A stretch of DNA of 64,000 nt from NCBI GenBank assembly GCA_904063045.1, contig CAJFCJ010000018.1, positions 868,001-932,000 on the forward strand. The letters are read 5' to 3'. Shown here piece by piece: positions 62,730-64,000 of the stretch (the first letter of the stretch is position 1; each line of letters starts with the position of its first letter). A model generated the notes under the pieces. The model searched no databases. It had not been told where the DNA came from and saw nothing but the letters and a program-made list of their open reading frames with translations. The translations under genes were made by a program, and so were the position numbers. This stretch comes from Dimorphilus gyrociliatus. Taxonomy: Eukaryota; Annelida; Polychaeta; Dinophilidae.

Positions 62730-63694
62730 ATGAATGGTATGTAAAGTATTATATTGCAACTTATCATCTGTATGGATAAAATTTGATATCAATCATGTTT
62801 TTTTAAATAAATACTTTTTACGATCATTTTGAATTTTTGTTTTTTTTAATATTTTTTAGGGGAAACTTTACAAAGAACTCCACTAAATTTTAACGATTTT
62901 ACTGAAAATATATTGGAAGTATTGGAAGTAATTGTTCACAGTTTGCTCTATACAACAGGAATTTATCCCGATGGCACGTTTAGGGAAAGTAGCAAGTATC
63001 TGATACCTATTCCGGTTAGTTATTTTCTCATCTTTTTTCTCTTTAAAGGTTCATTTGTTTAATTTAAATTTGTTGTAGATTTGCAAGGAAAGGCTTGTGT
63101 TTTCGTATATTCACAATGCTGTGCTTTCTTTAAAGTCGTTATTGAAAGAGCAGTCCATTAGCACCTTTAACTTATTGATAACAGATGGAAATGCTAAAAC
63201 GGTTTGTCAATTTGTCATAGAATTCAATTTTGGGAATAATTTCATTCAAAATTTAAGGTGAGCAGTTGTCAATAGGCCTAAATTTAATACTAAAAATAAT
63301 TTAAATTATTCTTATTAGTGATAGTCAGAAAGATGACCTAGTGGGAGCATTTCGTGCCTTGCTAAGTGTAATTAAATCGTGTAGCATTTTACAAAACATA
63401 AGATCACTGGAAAAGAAATCATGGCTAATAGAAGTTATTGGGAAGAATTCTGATTTAAAAATAGTTACAAATAATTCAGATTTGATGAATTGGAAGAAGA
63501 CTAATATGAATTCGTTATCAACCGACTTTTCAATTATACCATTGAAATCAATATGGTGTGATACTTTTTCAGTAAGTATAATATGCAAATTTTTCAATAT
63601 ATGGATATATACAGTATATATATATATATATACATATTATACTATTATTCAAATAAAATAGATGCAGTGCTTTCTAAAGGAACGTAATTCTTAG
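62730..63694 (+). CDS. MAD2L2: MAD2L2 / REV7, HORMA-domain protein
   Basis: REV7 is the HORMA adaptor of translesion polymerase zeta and of shieldin in vertebrates. Exons: 62730-62736 (7 nt of coding), 62860-63014, 63080 to about 63258, about 63320-63570 and 63661-63694; about 205 residues. Matches to vertebrate REV7 run throughout: LNFNDFTENILEVLEVIVHSLLY, IYPDGTFRESSKYLIPIP, the Phe-Val-Ile-Glu-Phe strand, GAFRALLSVIKSC, and in the seat-belt region FSIIPLKSIWCDTFS (vertebrate LIPLKTMTSDILK). The final exon MQCFLKERNS matches the MQLYVEERAHKGS end. The tiny first exon is inferred from frame and splice signals. Confidence 0.88.
63615..63632. repeat. Short (AT)n tract in last MAD2L2 intron
   Basis: Alternating TA run inside the intron between the last two REV7 exons. 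Likely neutral. Confidence 0.7.
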
Positions 63695-64000
63695 CATACA
63701 ACTAAAAAAGAAACTTGTCCCCTCACTATTATCATCTTTTATTACTACTGATTACATATTCTTTGAAAATATCATTCAAACTATTTTATTCGTTTATCTA
63801 TTAATATATAAATATTTTTAATACTCATTTATGTTTTAAAAGCATTGTTTTCATATTAAAATAATATAATAAAAATACTTTAAGTAAACAAGTAATTACA
63901 AGATTAATATCTATATTATTATGCAAAATAGAAATATGATTAATTGATATTATACAAATATTAAAATGAAGGAAGTTCAATATATGAATAGATGACTCAA
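63695..64000. other. AT-rich 3' flank of MAD2L2 to window end
   Basis: About 300 bp with very high A+T and no open frame of note. Confidence 0.45.

Overview
This is a gene-dense, AT-rich stretch of nuclear DNA from an animal. The genes are broken by many short introns (mostly about 45-110 bp, GT-AG). The encoded set is typically metazoan: citron, HD-PTP, SLC17, a TSPAN13/31-type tetraspanin, TPX2, an ABCA-like protein. BBS4 and a TEDC1-like gene point to a ciliated lineage. About 26 protein genes fit in 64 kb. I found no convincing transposon, tRNA or CRISPR array. The compactness suggests a small-genome (for example meiofaunal) animal; the phylum cannot be decided from this window. Exon joins below were worked out by hand from splice sites, reading frame and family resemblance. 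Layout: 1-4403 (-) citron-like gene, cut by the window start and apparently lacking the kinase domain; 4851-5224 (+) COA3; 5315-6736 (-) ZNF830; 6885-14714 (+) HD-PTP/PTPN23; 15072-16827 (+) SLC17 transporter; 17008-19496 (-) ELP3; 19893-20725 (+) COQ10; 21370-22841 (+) TMEM164; 23611-25324 (-) mitochondrial EF-Tu; 26152-27963 (+) HAT1; 28255-28788 (-) ARPC3; 29662-32067 (+) EPT1; 32684-34433 (-) tetraspanin with two alternative last exons; 34861-37667 (-) TPX2; 37950-40073 (+) CAP-Gly protein; about 41498-41772 (+) a TATA-box mini-unit of unknown nature; 42070-47923 (+) degenerate ABCA-like protein; 48093-49143 (-) PSMB4; 50054-50837 (+) ARL15; 51040-52308 (-) PPP6C; 52479-53141 (-) HTD2; 53496-54790 (+) TFIIE-beta; 55004-55760 (-) TMEM223; 56285-58118 (+) BBS4; 58585-59228 (-) eIF1; 59803-61987 (+) TEDC1-like; 62730-63694 (+) MAD2L2/REV7. 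Most genes are unrelated housekeeping functions: mitochondrial assembly and translation (COA3, COQ10, TUFM, TMEM223, HTD2), splicing, transcription, translation and chromatin (ZNF830, GTF2E2, EIF1, HAT1, ELP3), cytoskeleton and cilia (citron, TPX2, ARPC3, CAP-Gly, BBS4, TEDC1), and membranes (HD-PTP, SLC17, EPT1, TMEM164, tetraspanin, ABCA-like). Strands alternate strikingly and about ten neighbouring pairs are head-to-head, so shared divergent promoters look common. The most unusual signals are three probable U12-type introns (one AT-AC) in COA3, ZNF830 and the tetraspanin; tandemly duplicated, equal-length terminal exons in the tetraspanin; an ABCA-like protein whose two ATPase domains have both lost key catalytic motifs while the reading frame stays open; a kinase-less citron; an HD-PTP with altered WPD and P-loop residues; and an EPT1 without the selenocysteine tail.
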